Shown here one piece after another: positions 36,801 through 48,976 of a stretch of 64,000 nucleotides of DNA. Each line of letters opens with the position of its first letter. Position 1 is the first letter of the stretch. Position numbers and translations under genes: made by a program. Where the stretch lies: assembly GCA_033063855.1 (NCBI GenBank), contig CP093829.1, positions 8,814,243-8,878,242 on the forward strand, in the 5' to 3' direction. Under the pieces are notes generated by a model that saw nothing but the letters and a program-made list of their open reading frames with translations, was not told the DNA's origin and did not search any database. Source of the DNA: Smittia aterrima (lineage: Eukaryota; Arthropoda; Insecta; Diptera; Chironomidae).

Positions 36801-39800
36801 TCCGCAGGGACGAAATATAAAACCTGTCATGTTAGGGAAAAGGTTTGAATTTGAAGTCACTTGAGACGCATCAAGGGAAAGGCGCTTAGAAGAAAATAGA
36901 TACGATCATCGTTTTCTATTTAACAAGCGACAGAAGCTTCGTTCTCAAACATTTTTTGCTCATCTCTATCTATCCTAAAGCGAACTGAATATGACTTACG
37001 AACATTTTCTTATTTTGAAACAACAACATCATCTACGAAGCTCGAGATTAGCTCGAAGCTAGACTCGTGTAAAGAATGCGGTTTAGTCACTGAATATTAC
37101 ATCACAAAGAATTCGTAAGCTTCTCTCCCGCGAAGCTCAAATCATCATCAAGTACTTACACGTGGAATGAAAGGAAGAGCATCTTTGAGCGTGTTACGAT
37201 AGAAATGAGCCTTCTGACTTGGATCTTTCATCACTATAACGTCGAGGAACTGCAAAGCATTCACAGCGGGATCACTGAAATTAATTAATTACATTGTAAG
37301 CGAGGGTGATGCGGAAAAATGTTACACGAAAATCTAATTAAAAGCGTGTTTGTTGTTGTTTGCTGGCTACTTGTTGCCTTGCTCAAGTCATTCAAGCAAA
37401 AATTTCAACGCAAAAATTCTCCTCCATTGTTTAAATAACTTTAGTTTGGGGATGCTGTGAGCGAACGAGTAAGTGAGAGTGTAAAATGGGTTTGTAATGT
37501 CTAATGAACTGTGAAAGCGTGAAGTTTAATTAAGTTCAACGAAGCGTCTTCTTCCTGTCGAGACTCACCTGAAATATTTAATCAATTGAAGGAGCTGAGC
37601 TGTGGGCCTTGGTCCTGGTTGTTTATTAACTAATCTAGATGTGGCTTCTTGCAATGGAATTGGTATCCGTGGCAACATGTTACGAACAGCATCGTCCAAC
37701 TTTAAATAAATAAATAATTAGACTCGGTGAGTGAGAAATATTTTTAGATTTTTGAGAATGCAATTTGAGGACCCAGAGTTGGATGCGAAAACCAGAGCGA
37801 GCGCTATTTTATTGAAAGCAGCTCCCTTTGCTTTCTAGCTATGAGATTAAATGAGAAAAAAATTGTTCAAAGCTTCAAAAGCAGAAGCTTTTGAATAAGA
37901 TTCTGGGAAATTGAATTTACCGTGAAACGCTTTTAAAAGGGAATACGAAAAGCTTTCGTTCATCGCTCCGAGCATATTTCAAGAGGAATTTGGTCAAGCA
38001 AATTCAAAGTTTCGGAATAAATGATTTGAAGGCTCGAGAATTTATTAAAAGCTCTTGCATGAGCTTAAAGCTTAGTGACCTATAATAAATCTTGAATCAG
38101 ATTAAATCTAACTTGTTAATTATACTGAGCATGATTTTAAATGTGAAAGTAGAACAAGTCAATTGCTGATTCAAAGAAGATTTGAATAGTTCAAGCTCAA
38201 GTTACAATCCTGTTGCCGTTACTCGCATTACACAGTAAAGTTCATATACCGCAAACTTTCACCGAAGCTTTACCATTGCTTCTTTACTAGAAACCCGAAC
38301 TTTTCCAATAAAACGGGAAACTTTAATTACAGAAGAGCTGGATAGCGGTGCAATAGAGCTCTCGTAAAATGTTTATGCATGCAAGCGTAATAGATTAAAT
38401 CGGAGCATAGCGAACACTTTTTATTGAATGTTGAGTTTTTTTTTTCTTCTTTTACGAGTAGCGCGAGGTGGGTGAGAAAAAACGATTTTATCGATTTTTT
38501 CACCTTCTCGTTTCGTATGTTCAACGTCGAACTTTATGTGCAACTAATTTTACATGTCAGACGGGAGTCGAGAGAACGAGTCGAAGATAAATCACCGTCG
38601 TTGCCGCACCTTGATTACAAGACCTTGATTACCATGATCAGGAGTCGTTAATCTACGACGAAAGGAATGGCAAGTTTTTCTCTCTTTTTTCGGTCTCCGG
38701 AAGAAGAAAGTAATTCGAAGCCGACAATCCGATGAACTTCTTTGCGAAGTTATGATTTATTTTTTCCCCTAACGAAACATTGTTTATTGAACGAATATTT
38801 TATCGCTTTCGTTGGTTTAATTGTTTGTTTGTTCAACTCACCAGTTCCAGTTGTTTCAAGTAAGCCGACGTCGAGTTTTGCGATTGAATCAAAGTCTTGC
38901 CGCTGTTGAATATCGCACAAATCACCATACCGAGTGAGAACATATCGCTTAGAATGCTACAATTGGAGTTGATTTGGATTTCCGGAGCTGAAAGTGAAAA
39001 GCAATTAATTGATTAATTCACGTGTCAAGCCTCTCAACCGAATCTAATTCCAATTCTATTTATTTGTAGAGCTTTGACGCATGAAGTTCTACTTCTATCA
39101 AAAGAGACGACGAATGGAACGAGGGACACTAACTCGAGGGAGTATTGAAATTTTATCGCAGTATTAAAGTATTGATAAGGTGAAAGGTTATTTGTGGCCT
39201 CGGGGCGCTCAGTCTCTGATGCTTTATTGCGTTTCCTCGAATCACATCGACGATGATGATCCGGGGGAGATTTGGCTTAGCTTTATTGAAGTTGTCGACA
39301 AGACTGAGTGATAGGAAGGAAAAGCGTCATAAATCGAAATCACCGCAGACACTAGGCGATGAAGAAATCACGTCATTTTTCTTTCTTTTTTCTCCTCCCT
39401 GAGCTGAGCTGTCGATTTTCTCGCCTCAGTTGGCACAACACGTTCATCATGACTATTGTAATGAATCTCACAATGCCTCTGTTGCCGATGAAACGTTTTG
39501 CCTTTAAGATATTCAGAGAAAACAGAAAGGGAAGCGATTCGTTTGGTTTGATATTCGCTCAAGTGGCAAATCAAGATTTATAAACCGAAAACTTGGAATT
39601 TGAATATTTGGCTTCCTCTCGAGTCTTTCAAGCGCTTTCGAAGGTTCATCTCTATTCGCTCTACTTCATATTCATCTAAGAATAAAGGGAAGGAATCCTC
39701 ACCCATGTAATCCAGATTTGGCTGAGCCATCTTCGATAATCTCGTGCTCCACGGTTGACAGACAACAGGCTCGACAGCATCGGACTCGTGGCATCTCTCT

Positions 39801-42362
39801 GAGAACAACATACAAAAAGTAAAATGTCGAATTACAAATCAAACGGAAAGAATGTCGGAAATAGGATTTTTTTTTATTGAACGTTACCGATAAACTCGAA
39901 TCCTGCCAATTTCCAAGTTCCCTTCTTGGTGACTAATATTGACGAGGGACACACATTCTTATGAATGACTTGACCCGAATAATGAAGGAAAGATAAAGCT
40001 TCCGTGATCTACGAAAATAGAAAGAAGGATTTATGTCACTTACGAAATGTTACGAGTCTCTAATTAGGCGAAGCGTGTTGAGTTCAAGTAAGCGTAGGCG
40101 AATAACAAAACTGTTGTCTGACATGATTGGAAAAGTCTTAAGTAAATTAAAAGTTTAAGTTGTTTCACTTTAGTCGAGAGTCGAGTTGAGGAAAAAGCCC
40201 GCAAGGTTGGTAAGAGAAGGCAGAAAGCTTTAATTTTCTTCAAAAACAAGTTTATTTTGATAGCACAAGAGAAATGAGCGAGAGAAAAGTTTTGGAAACG
40301 GATTACGCTCGAAATAAAACTTTAACACAACATCTCCGTCATTCCTTGTGTGAAAACATTTTCCTCTTCCTTCCCCTGTTGCTTCAAAATAAAAACCCTA
40401 AGCTAAGCTCGTGGAATCAAGATTCAAACTTTCTTCTCTTGCTCGGACGGATGATGAAGAAAAGGGAAGAAGAAAATTTCTATTGTTACAGGAGAAACAG
40501 AATTTGTGTTGGAAATTCTCTTTTTTTATTTATTATGCGGTTTATCCTGTGAACCGCAAGACATTAAACTCATAATTTGTGGCTGCTCCTCGTCCGCTAC
40601 GACAAAAAAGATGAAATGAAAAAACAATTTCCACAATCCCCCCAAATTGTTTGTTTTATCTCTTTAATGGTCTGCTTCAGATGCTTTTGCTTTCACCTTT
40701 CACAAAAATCGATTTCACGTCACGCAAGTAAAGCCCTTTGGGCCCAGCTCAATGAAAAAGCTCTTTTGCAGTTCATGAAAACTCGCAACTCAATGAGCAC
40801 AACAAGAGAAATTATTCAACCTTTGTTTAATGTTTTCCTTTACTCTGTCTCGTCTGCCTTCATACGTTCAGAGAAGAGAGAGTTTAGGTCGAAACGGAAG
40901 CAGTTTTTGTTTCAAAGTTTTTCTTTTTTTGTGCAGACAGGGAAAGTTCTTCCTTCAGTTTCCCTTTGCAATGTTGTTCTTCACCGTTTTCACACATAAA
41001 AGAGAATTTTTCTGTTTTCACAACTCACAGGAGATAGCAAAGCAACAAGCAGACCTAAGGCTAAGCGATGCCGTGAAAATCATTGTGGATTAAGTTCTCT
41101 AAAGTGAACGAGAGAGAAGAAATCCGAGAAGTCTGCGTTTCGAGTGGCACGTTGCCATCACCAACGGAGCTGAGAAGTTTGGTTTTTATTTTTGGAAACG
41201 CTTTTACAAAGTTTCCTTCGCCAAAGTTAATTGTTGATACATGCTTTCTGTTCTTCTTGAAACTTTGTGCATACAACGTCGTTCATTGTGTCGTCTTATG
41301 ATGATAAATTTCTTCTCAGCTCTCGGGTAAGCGAACAAAGAGGGAGACGACAAAAGTTCCTTCCTCTCTACCCTCTATCTCAAACCCCAACATCGCTTTT
41401 AACACCCAACGGCAATCAGAAATTGAAAAGTTTCATCAAACTTTTACCTGCAAAATTCCGTATTTCAATTCAATATCCAAAAAGTTGTATTCGATGGCAT
41501 GGGCTGGTCGTTGGGGGAGTTGAGGTTGATTTGCCTGCGAGGCGCCCGTTATTGGTGTTGGAATAGTTACGTCCTTTAAAGAGTTAAATGTAAATCAAAG
41601 CGACGCGATCGGAGAATGAAGATTAACTCACATAAAAAGCTAATATATTTGCTAAGCTAGCTAAAACAGGTTCGGTGGCAAAAGCTAATGTGTCTGGACA
41701 CTCCTCGACTGTGTGGATTATTTGCAGGATCTGAAAGATATAAAAATCTTGTTGACATTCCCCTCCAGCTTCGACGAAGTGTTCTCGCTTTACCTTTGGA
41801 TGACGGAATCGCTCTAATTGCTTTACGGATGCTCGCAAAAGCTCCGTCACCGTTTCTTTTCGCTTCGGTTTGTGCAACTTCTCTGCACAGCGCTTTTCAA
41901 AGAGAAACACGGAGCATTCCTGTAAAAAAATAATATTTTTTATATTCCAGCTCTCAGCTTGTAACAATGAAACATGAAAATAAATTTAAAATTGCTTTCA
42001 ACAGCTGCCTTGCGCTGCACGAGTTAATACAGACAAGGTGGATGATGAAGAATTGAATTCTTTCAGCATGACGTTGTCGCTAACTCACGACGATTCTTTA
42101 AGCTCGATTTTATACATCTGTCAAGTTGAGTGGAGAGAGACGAGCACGATGAATAATTTAACCGCGAGAGGGTTTGATTGACATTAGATACGATTGGACT
42201 CACCTTTCCATCGGATTTCCGGTAGGCATCATAGATTTTCCAAACCAGCTCAGGTCCAGCGCAAGCTCGGTCAGATTTACCGATCTCGAAATACTGTGTG
42301 ATTGGATTGGCTTCGATGGGGTTTTGTGGATTTTGGTTTCCACTTTTGAACTTGGAAAACAT
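30810..42362 (-). CDS. SCYL2: SCY1-like protein 2 (pseudokinase)
   Basis: Eighteen minus-strand exons (5'-most 42362-42204, then 41919-41794, 41730-41632, 41573-41448, 40008-39888, 39798-39703, 38987-38842, 37699-37569, 37274-37160, 36549-36404, 36342-35939, 33975-33839, 33761-33539, 33118-32957, 32832-32799, 32598-32538, 32230-32159, 31079-30810) join in frame to 875 residues. The kinase-like domain (about 20-340) matches vertebrate SCYL2 but lacks the catalytic set: CSVFLFEK for VAxK, IHKN for HRD, GFEF for DFG. A HEAT-like region follows (about 400-590: LPRIPIPLQEATSRL, FLDVIVMKDPSQK, LPMLYEIRLSDPE). The Ser/Pro/Gly-rich tail corresponds to the part that contacts clathrin and AP2 in mammals. 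Role: coated-vesicle traffic. An upstream in-frame Met at 42377 is an alternative start. A candidate 18-nt microexon lies at 31176-31193. Confidence 0.9.
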
Positions 42363-42440
42363 GGTCGCTGCAGGCATCACATTGGATTTGATTAAATGAT
42401 AAAGGTTAACGTAGTTTTTATTATTATGTTCCACTTTCAC

Positions 42441-45400
42441 TTCTTTTTCTAAACTATGACAGCAAGATCATTTATATCACAAAGAAGCTTTTTTCTCTTG
42501 ATCGCTATGACGTTTGATGAATGTCGCTTGATGTCTCTCTCTCTCGGTTTGTCGCAATAATTATTTCCGGACTCAAATTGATGTCGAATGAATTTTCTTT
42601 TGTTGTAAAATCATCACAGAATTGAGTTTAAAACGCTTGTTGTTAAAAGTCCTTGAACGGGTCGAGAGTGAGGGGGGGAAGAGAAAAGCAGAAAAGAAAT
42701 TTTCAAGTCGAAAGCAAGTCTGATTAAGGAGAGTGAGAAAACATCCGGAATACTTTGAAGCGAGAATTCGCAACAATGAGTCGAAACAGAATTTCTTATT
42801 TAATGCTCGAGCTCGAAGTTGAGAGGTTTAAAAAAAGAATGAAAGCTCTTCGTTGTCGATGGAGATTTCATGAAATTGTTGCTGCTTGAGAGATTGAAAA
42901 AAAGAAACTCCTCCATCCACTTTCAACATTTTCCTTCTAAAAGCGACTTCAAACTGCGAAGTAATTAGTCGCTTAATTAAAGCTCTGACGATTACCACCT
43001 CAACTACTAGAAATTCCAAATGAATTGTGATATCATCGTCATTGAATACTAAAATTATTATTATCACTCGCTCGAATGTTTGTCGAAGAGAGAAAATCGT
43101 CGTAAATCACATTATTGATCATCGCCGCGGATAAACTTCCTATTCAATTATTTAAACGCGTTCAGCTGTTCTTCTTTCAGCCTCGCCTGTCGTCATTATT
43201 GAGACATTTCTGCTGTTTACTTCACACTATAAACTTGTTGGGTCGTTATTTCAGTTCTTTTCGCTCGGTAAACTTAGCAATTCGACCGCTCATCGCTTAA
43301 TGTGTTTGAAGCGACCAATTTTTCATTGAAGCCAAAAACTTTTCCACTTTACGAAAAGGTAAAAATAACTTTTCTCTTAAAACAGCACAAAGCGTAGGCG
43401 AATCCTTTTTTTTGAAATTTATGTTCGTTTGCTTGCTCCACATCATTTTGTAGGTTTGTGAATGGAAATTAGATTTAAGGAGAAGGGGAATGTCGATTGA
43501 TGAGAGAGACTTAACAATAAGTTATCGATTTTCGTGATCATTAGTAGCAAAAGGGAGAATTTGTCTTTAACTTTCTATATTTCAACTTTAATCTTTACCG
43601 ATTTCAATTTACTTCTTCACTCGATGAAATTCACTTGTAGACTGAAAATTTCCACAATCTGCTTTTCGATTGAAAGTGCAAGCAAAAAAGGTTTAAGGGG
43701 AAGACAAGCTTTTTCGAAATGTTTGAGGGGAAATCGAAACGAAGAGGATTCTTAATATAAAGCTGAGTGGAGGTTGAAATCAGCTTTCAGTTGAGAGAGA
43801 ACAGTGACGAAGGTTCTATCGATTTCAAAAGAATTTTTCGACTCGTAAAAACATCGAGAATCAAAGTGGAATAAAACAAATCTCGCTTACGTCTGTTGAT
43901 GTTAGTTAAGGACATGAAGCCACAGAGAAGCCCACAACATGAACCTTGAAAGTTTTTGCTTTTTTCGAGAAATAAAAGAAATCATGTCTGGAAATTTGAT
44001 ATCAAAGGAATTTAAAAGTTTCTCTTCGTCCCTTCTCGTGGGCTTTTAGGTATTTCCAGCTCGACAGCTTCACTTGCCGACTGTTCGACCTTTTGTGGGT
44101 TTTCCTGAATCAAATTTGAATTTTAACTACAACGTGAGTGCTTGGAGACGAGGGTTGCTGGTTAAAAAATTGAAATCAATCATAATTTTGAAATGAGCGA
44201 GCGTTGAAAGCTCTCTCGTTGAGCGCGGTATGATATTCAAGGCCTCATCGATAATTTGCGTAACGAATTTAGGTCAATGCTTAGTCACTCATGCAAGCAT
44301 CGTGGGCGTCAAGATGTGGTTCTCTCCACCACATCGAGGAGCTTTCACTTTTCACCATCTAAAAATAAATCGAATGAGAATTCGAGTCATGTACTGAGGG
44401 ACCGTTTTTCTCGACACAAAATGTTGTTGTTGTTTCCCTTGGAGCTCCTCGGAATCATTAATGATTTATTAGCTTGTTCTCCGCCGGAATTCCATGACTT
44501 GGTAAATAATTATTAAAGCAAATGTCCTGTCGGAAACGAAGGGAAGAGAGAAAGCGCTTCAAGCCAAAGCGTGGCTAGAAGTTACAGAAATTACAATATT
44601 TATTAATTATTAAGGAAGAGCTCGGCGTAATCGACGACAAACGAGCGAACTTTTAGATTCGAGTTGGCTTTTCCGTGATTGTGTTTGTTCCGGAAAATTA
44701 AACTTGAGTTTCTCTCATGCCATAAACTGATTAGGATGGGCCTGAGAAAGATTCGACGGGGACTCAATCGTTTATGAAAGGCTCATGAAATGTGAAAGCA
44801 CTTCTCGGCAAAAGCTGTAATCAGCGCTAAAAGGCTCGGGCTCGTAAATTTCTTTTTACGGAAAATTTCGTTGGTTCTCAATTTCATTGAGGGTGAAATT
44901 GGCCATGATTTAATTAAGTTTGTTTTTCGCTAGGCGAACGAAAAACATGCCAAACGATGATTGGTATTAAATATTTTACGACCTCCCAACGACGACCGAG
45001 TCTGTCTTGTGCTTTGATATGAAATAAGTTTTTTTTCCGCGCTTTTCCTTTCGATGGTTCGCCTGGAAATTGCTGATTGATAAAAGGGAAGCAATATAAA
45101 CGTGTAACGAGAGAATCATCGACTCAAGCGGAGAACGAGAAACATTTTCAGGGTCAAACGAATCATTTGAGATGGAAGCACGAACATTGTTTTAAAGTAC
45201 TAGAAAGATTCATAAATCATAAGACTCTTAGCATTTCTCTTACTTCGCTTTTTTCTTCGTTTTATTCTAATTCAATTTTCTTTTCGCTGTAAAAACTTGA
45301 AATCGAAAAAAGCTCTGAATCGTTGATTTAGATAATTTTCTTACCTCTTCGATTATGTTTGCCAATTGATTGTTGCGCATTGGGGAACGTGACGAAACAT

Positions 45401-48400
45401 TTTGTCTGACTGCGGTGAAGATTTTTTATCTCGCAATGCTTCAACGATTCTCTTTTTTGTCGTCGTTGAAAAGCTTCCCGCGGCTCATTAAACTCGTTGC
45501 TGGATCCTGAAGCGCAACAGATTAAGTTATGCGCGTTATTGTTATTATTATGACTCGACTCGACTCTCGCTTTGTGTCCCAGATGTTGAACATGTAAAAA
45601 CGATAACAAGTCTGTTCGCTCTCTCTTTTCGGCTCCACTTTCTTCCTCCTCGTCATTTTCAGATGGAAAAAAAATCCTTCGACCTGTTGAATCGAGTTTG
45701 GAACTTGTTGCAGTGGAGGGTGAACTTCTCTCCTCATCGTCGCTTCGGCGCAGTCGATTTCTTCGAAAATGCACTCGGCCCGTTTTAGCGGGGGAGAGAT
45801 GATGAGAGTGAAGGCAAAGTAACGAAACGATAACGATGGAAATTTAAGATTTTTCCCCAGGTGATAGCATTGCAGAACAAAAACTGCGAGATACTGGGAA
45901 TTCTGTTTTTTTTTTCGGCAATTCAAATTCAAAACGCAAAGTTATGTGAGGGAAAAATCGAGGCAAGGGCTTTCAATCTATTTTTATCGCAAAACTTTGA
46001 TGACAAATTTTTATCGGGAAGATCTTAATTGAAGTTTCTACAAACTTTGTCGTTGTGGTAATAAAAAGAAAATGAAATTTTTCAATCTTTCAGGTGTTTC
46101 TATTTGCGACGCTTCATCTCGACGCCTTGCTCCTAATTAATTGTCTTTTCCCTTTTCGCCTTGAAGCTTTGAGTTTTCACTTAATGCGACGAACCTCGAA
46201 TCGGTTTTTTGTTAAGGACAACTCAATTAATTATTAATTATGGCTTCTGATGCCTTGCTCTTTAAATTTATGAGAGGAATTAATTTTAAACAACATCGTT
46301 AAGTGTTTTATAAACTCTGACACGATGATCTCCATAAAAATTCGTGCAGCGTACGAAGGCCTCGAACGATTAGGAATAAAAGTCTTGATTTTCAGCTCAC
46401 GTCCATCTCATTTGCAAAAACGGTGATTTACGATTTGCCTTTTGGAATTTTGCTGTTTGAAGTGGCTTCGTGATTCTGTAACAATGCTGGGAACTTTCTT
46501 TTCATCTTTCAATTCAAGAAAAAAGTTTCCACAAAGCGGAAGTTTTCTTTTTTCCTCGGCGAAGAAATAAAACTTTTCCTAATTTGAAGAATTTATTTGC
46601 TCAAGTTGAAGAGTTATTGCAAGACTTTTTTAACGAGAAATAAAGCAGACAATACTCTGACACTTTATTTTATTTATTAATCAAAGTAAGAGCTCATATG
46701 ATATCAGAATAAAGAATTCACGTGCGACAGTTTGAACACTCGAGCAGTCTATCTTTTAAAATATTCATCAGCCACGGAAAGAACAAGTAAAAATTGTCAG
46801 AAGCTCGAGGAAACATAAATTCGAAAGAAAATATTCAATACTTTGAACTCCTAAATGAACTTTCTGATCTAAATTATGAATAACGAAAAGAAAAACAAGA
46901 AAACTTTTAAAACTTGATAGAAAGTTTAACGGATTAGTTTGAACTTTAGCGGGAAATGCTGTTGAAAACTTTCCCGCTCGTTTCAAACAGCTGTTGTAAG
47001 GCCTAAAATAAAGACGTTAAGAAATTAAAGATGGTTAGAGTTTTCTTGTGGGTATCAAGCTTTGAGCCCTTGCGAGGGGAATATTTATGAAAAACTTCTT
47101 AATTCTTTCTTCCCCCACTCTAATCAAATAAAAAAACCTGAAAAATTCATTCTCACGAAACCAAAAACTTAAATTCTTCAATTTTCATTCAAAAATCTTT
47201 ATTTTTCTTTTTTGCACAACAAAGCAGCGAATTTCCCCTCGTAAATCATGATACCCCTGCACATCGTACGAGTTGTTTCAACCAATCAGAAGATTGCTTG
47301 TTTCGTCATCGTCAATCGGAATAACATGTTCAAGTAACTTTCAAGCAGAAAATAATCCGCAAGTTTTTGATAAAGAAAATAATCGGAAATACAAAAGATT
47401 AGTGATAAAGAATATCAGAGAAAAGTGCAATTTTGATAAGAGTGTTAAGATAAAGCAAAGTCATTGACATCCAAAGTTTGGAAAAGCCGAAAAAAAAGGA
47501 ATTCCTTCTAGTCATCAAACGAAAAATTTTCAAGTATTAATCATCAATGTTATGAAAAGCTGTTTGAGCTATTTAGTTCACTGAAACAGTTGTTTACACT
47601 TAAAAAAGGTAATTCAAGATGATACTGTGTCACGCCTAGTGCAGAAAAACATTTCTTGCGAATAATTAAAGTCCGCCAAAGGCGAAAATGTGAAAAGTGT
47701 GTTAATCAGGTTGAGATTTTTCACGTAACGAGTAGATATTTAATGAATATGCTTGAAGCAGTCTTTACGTAAAAGTCGACCAGCTAGACACACATTTTAC
47801 GTAATTTCTCTGTATTCAGCTTGAAATCAATGCTCTGTCTAATCGACTACTAGAATTTTAATGCGTACTGACCTCATTCTCACATCGTTCGATTCTCAAA
47901 TCACCTTGACTTTGAAATCATCGGTTATTAATCCAGATCATGAATCGCAGCTCAGTGATTATCGTTAATTGGGTGAAATCAAGAATAGCAATGCGATTTC
48001 TAATCATTGGTCATTGGATGGAAGTGAAATTGCGACATGTGCAGAAACAAAAAAAAAACTGTCGTGGCTTTGCGAATTATTTGTGAGTCTCGAGTAACGT
48101 AAACACAAAGCGAATTTCATGACAACGTTATTTATTGAATCGTGTAAACACGTGATACTGGATAGTTCCATTCATTCGTGAACTTTGGACCACAGACTTT
48201 ACTCCTCTCTGCGGGTTGGAATATCAATTGAAGCATCGCACTTTCTTTCAATCGGATGATTGTAGACATCCTCTCATCCAATCGCAACTCGTCTGACGTC
48301 ATCGTCGTGTCTCCGAGCTTCGCATTCTTTAAAAATATCAACGATGCCCGTATTAATCGTGCTAAGCTTCGTGATCACAATGCACACGGGGTACCGCGCC

Positions 48401-48976
48401 CCTCCACTACCGTAAACACATTCGGTCAAATCTTATTTTGTTGTCTCAATGAGATGTTCCGTCAGAACGTAAAAATATTTCATTGAAGTCGGAATCGTGT
48501 AAGCTTAAATAAGTTCGCGTACATTTTTTTCGCTTCGGGAAAAAGAAAGTTTATAAATAAAGAAGATAGAGGAAAACATAACGCGAGAGTTGGAGCGACT
48601 TGAACGTTGATCAATCGAACGACTCGGTACAAAGTGCTAGAAATATTTTTTTTGCACGGTTTTGAAACGACATCGGCGACCCTGGCTCGTGTTTTAGTCG
48701 AATCTTGCTGATACTAATCCAATCATTATTTTATTTTAACAAGTTAGTTCCAAAGTCCATCGCCAGTCAGTTGTTTCGACTTCTTCTCACACATTCCGTC
48801 CCATTAAACTTGAACGATATTTTGTTTTCTTATTTTAGATACTGCATAGAGGAAGAGAGGAAATCTTCACATCACAACACGCCTTACTTGTGGTTTCGTC
48901 TAAAATTTGACACTCAGGTTATCTGATAAGACGTGATTATAAATTTGAGACTCAAGAGCAACAGAAATCTCTCACG
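42441..48976. other. 6.5-kb gene desert between SCYL2 and ACSL
   Basis: No gene recognised. It includes the right copy of the inverted repeat (45460-45722) and should hold the SCYL2 and ACSL promoters, which diverge from here. A TATAAATAA at about 48552 followed by GC-richer sequence could be part of the ACSL promoter or leader, with low confidence. Confidence 0.5.
45460..45722 (-). repeat. Inverted repeat, right copy
   Basis: Reverse complement of 23408-23668 apart from a one-base poly-T difference. The two copies face each other across about 21.8 kb that contain SCYL2. Weaker similarity continues outward to about 45870 (an ATCACCTGG-containing stretch shared with about 23300). Confidence 0.85.

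Noticed and set aside
40577..40999. 140-residue plus frame inside a SCYL2 intron
   Set aside because: Lies in the 1.4-kb intron between SCYL2 exons 4 and 5, with no similarity to a known family and a low-complexity Phe/Ser-rich composition.
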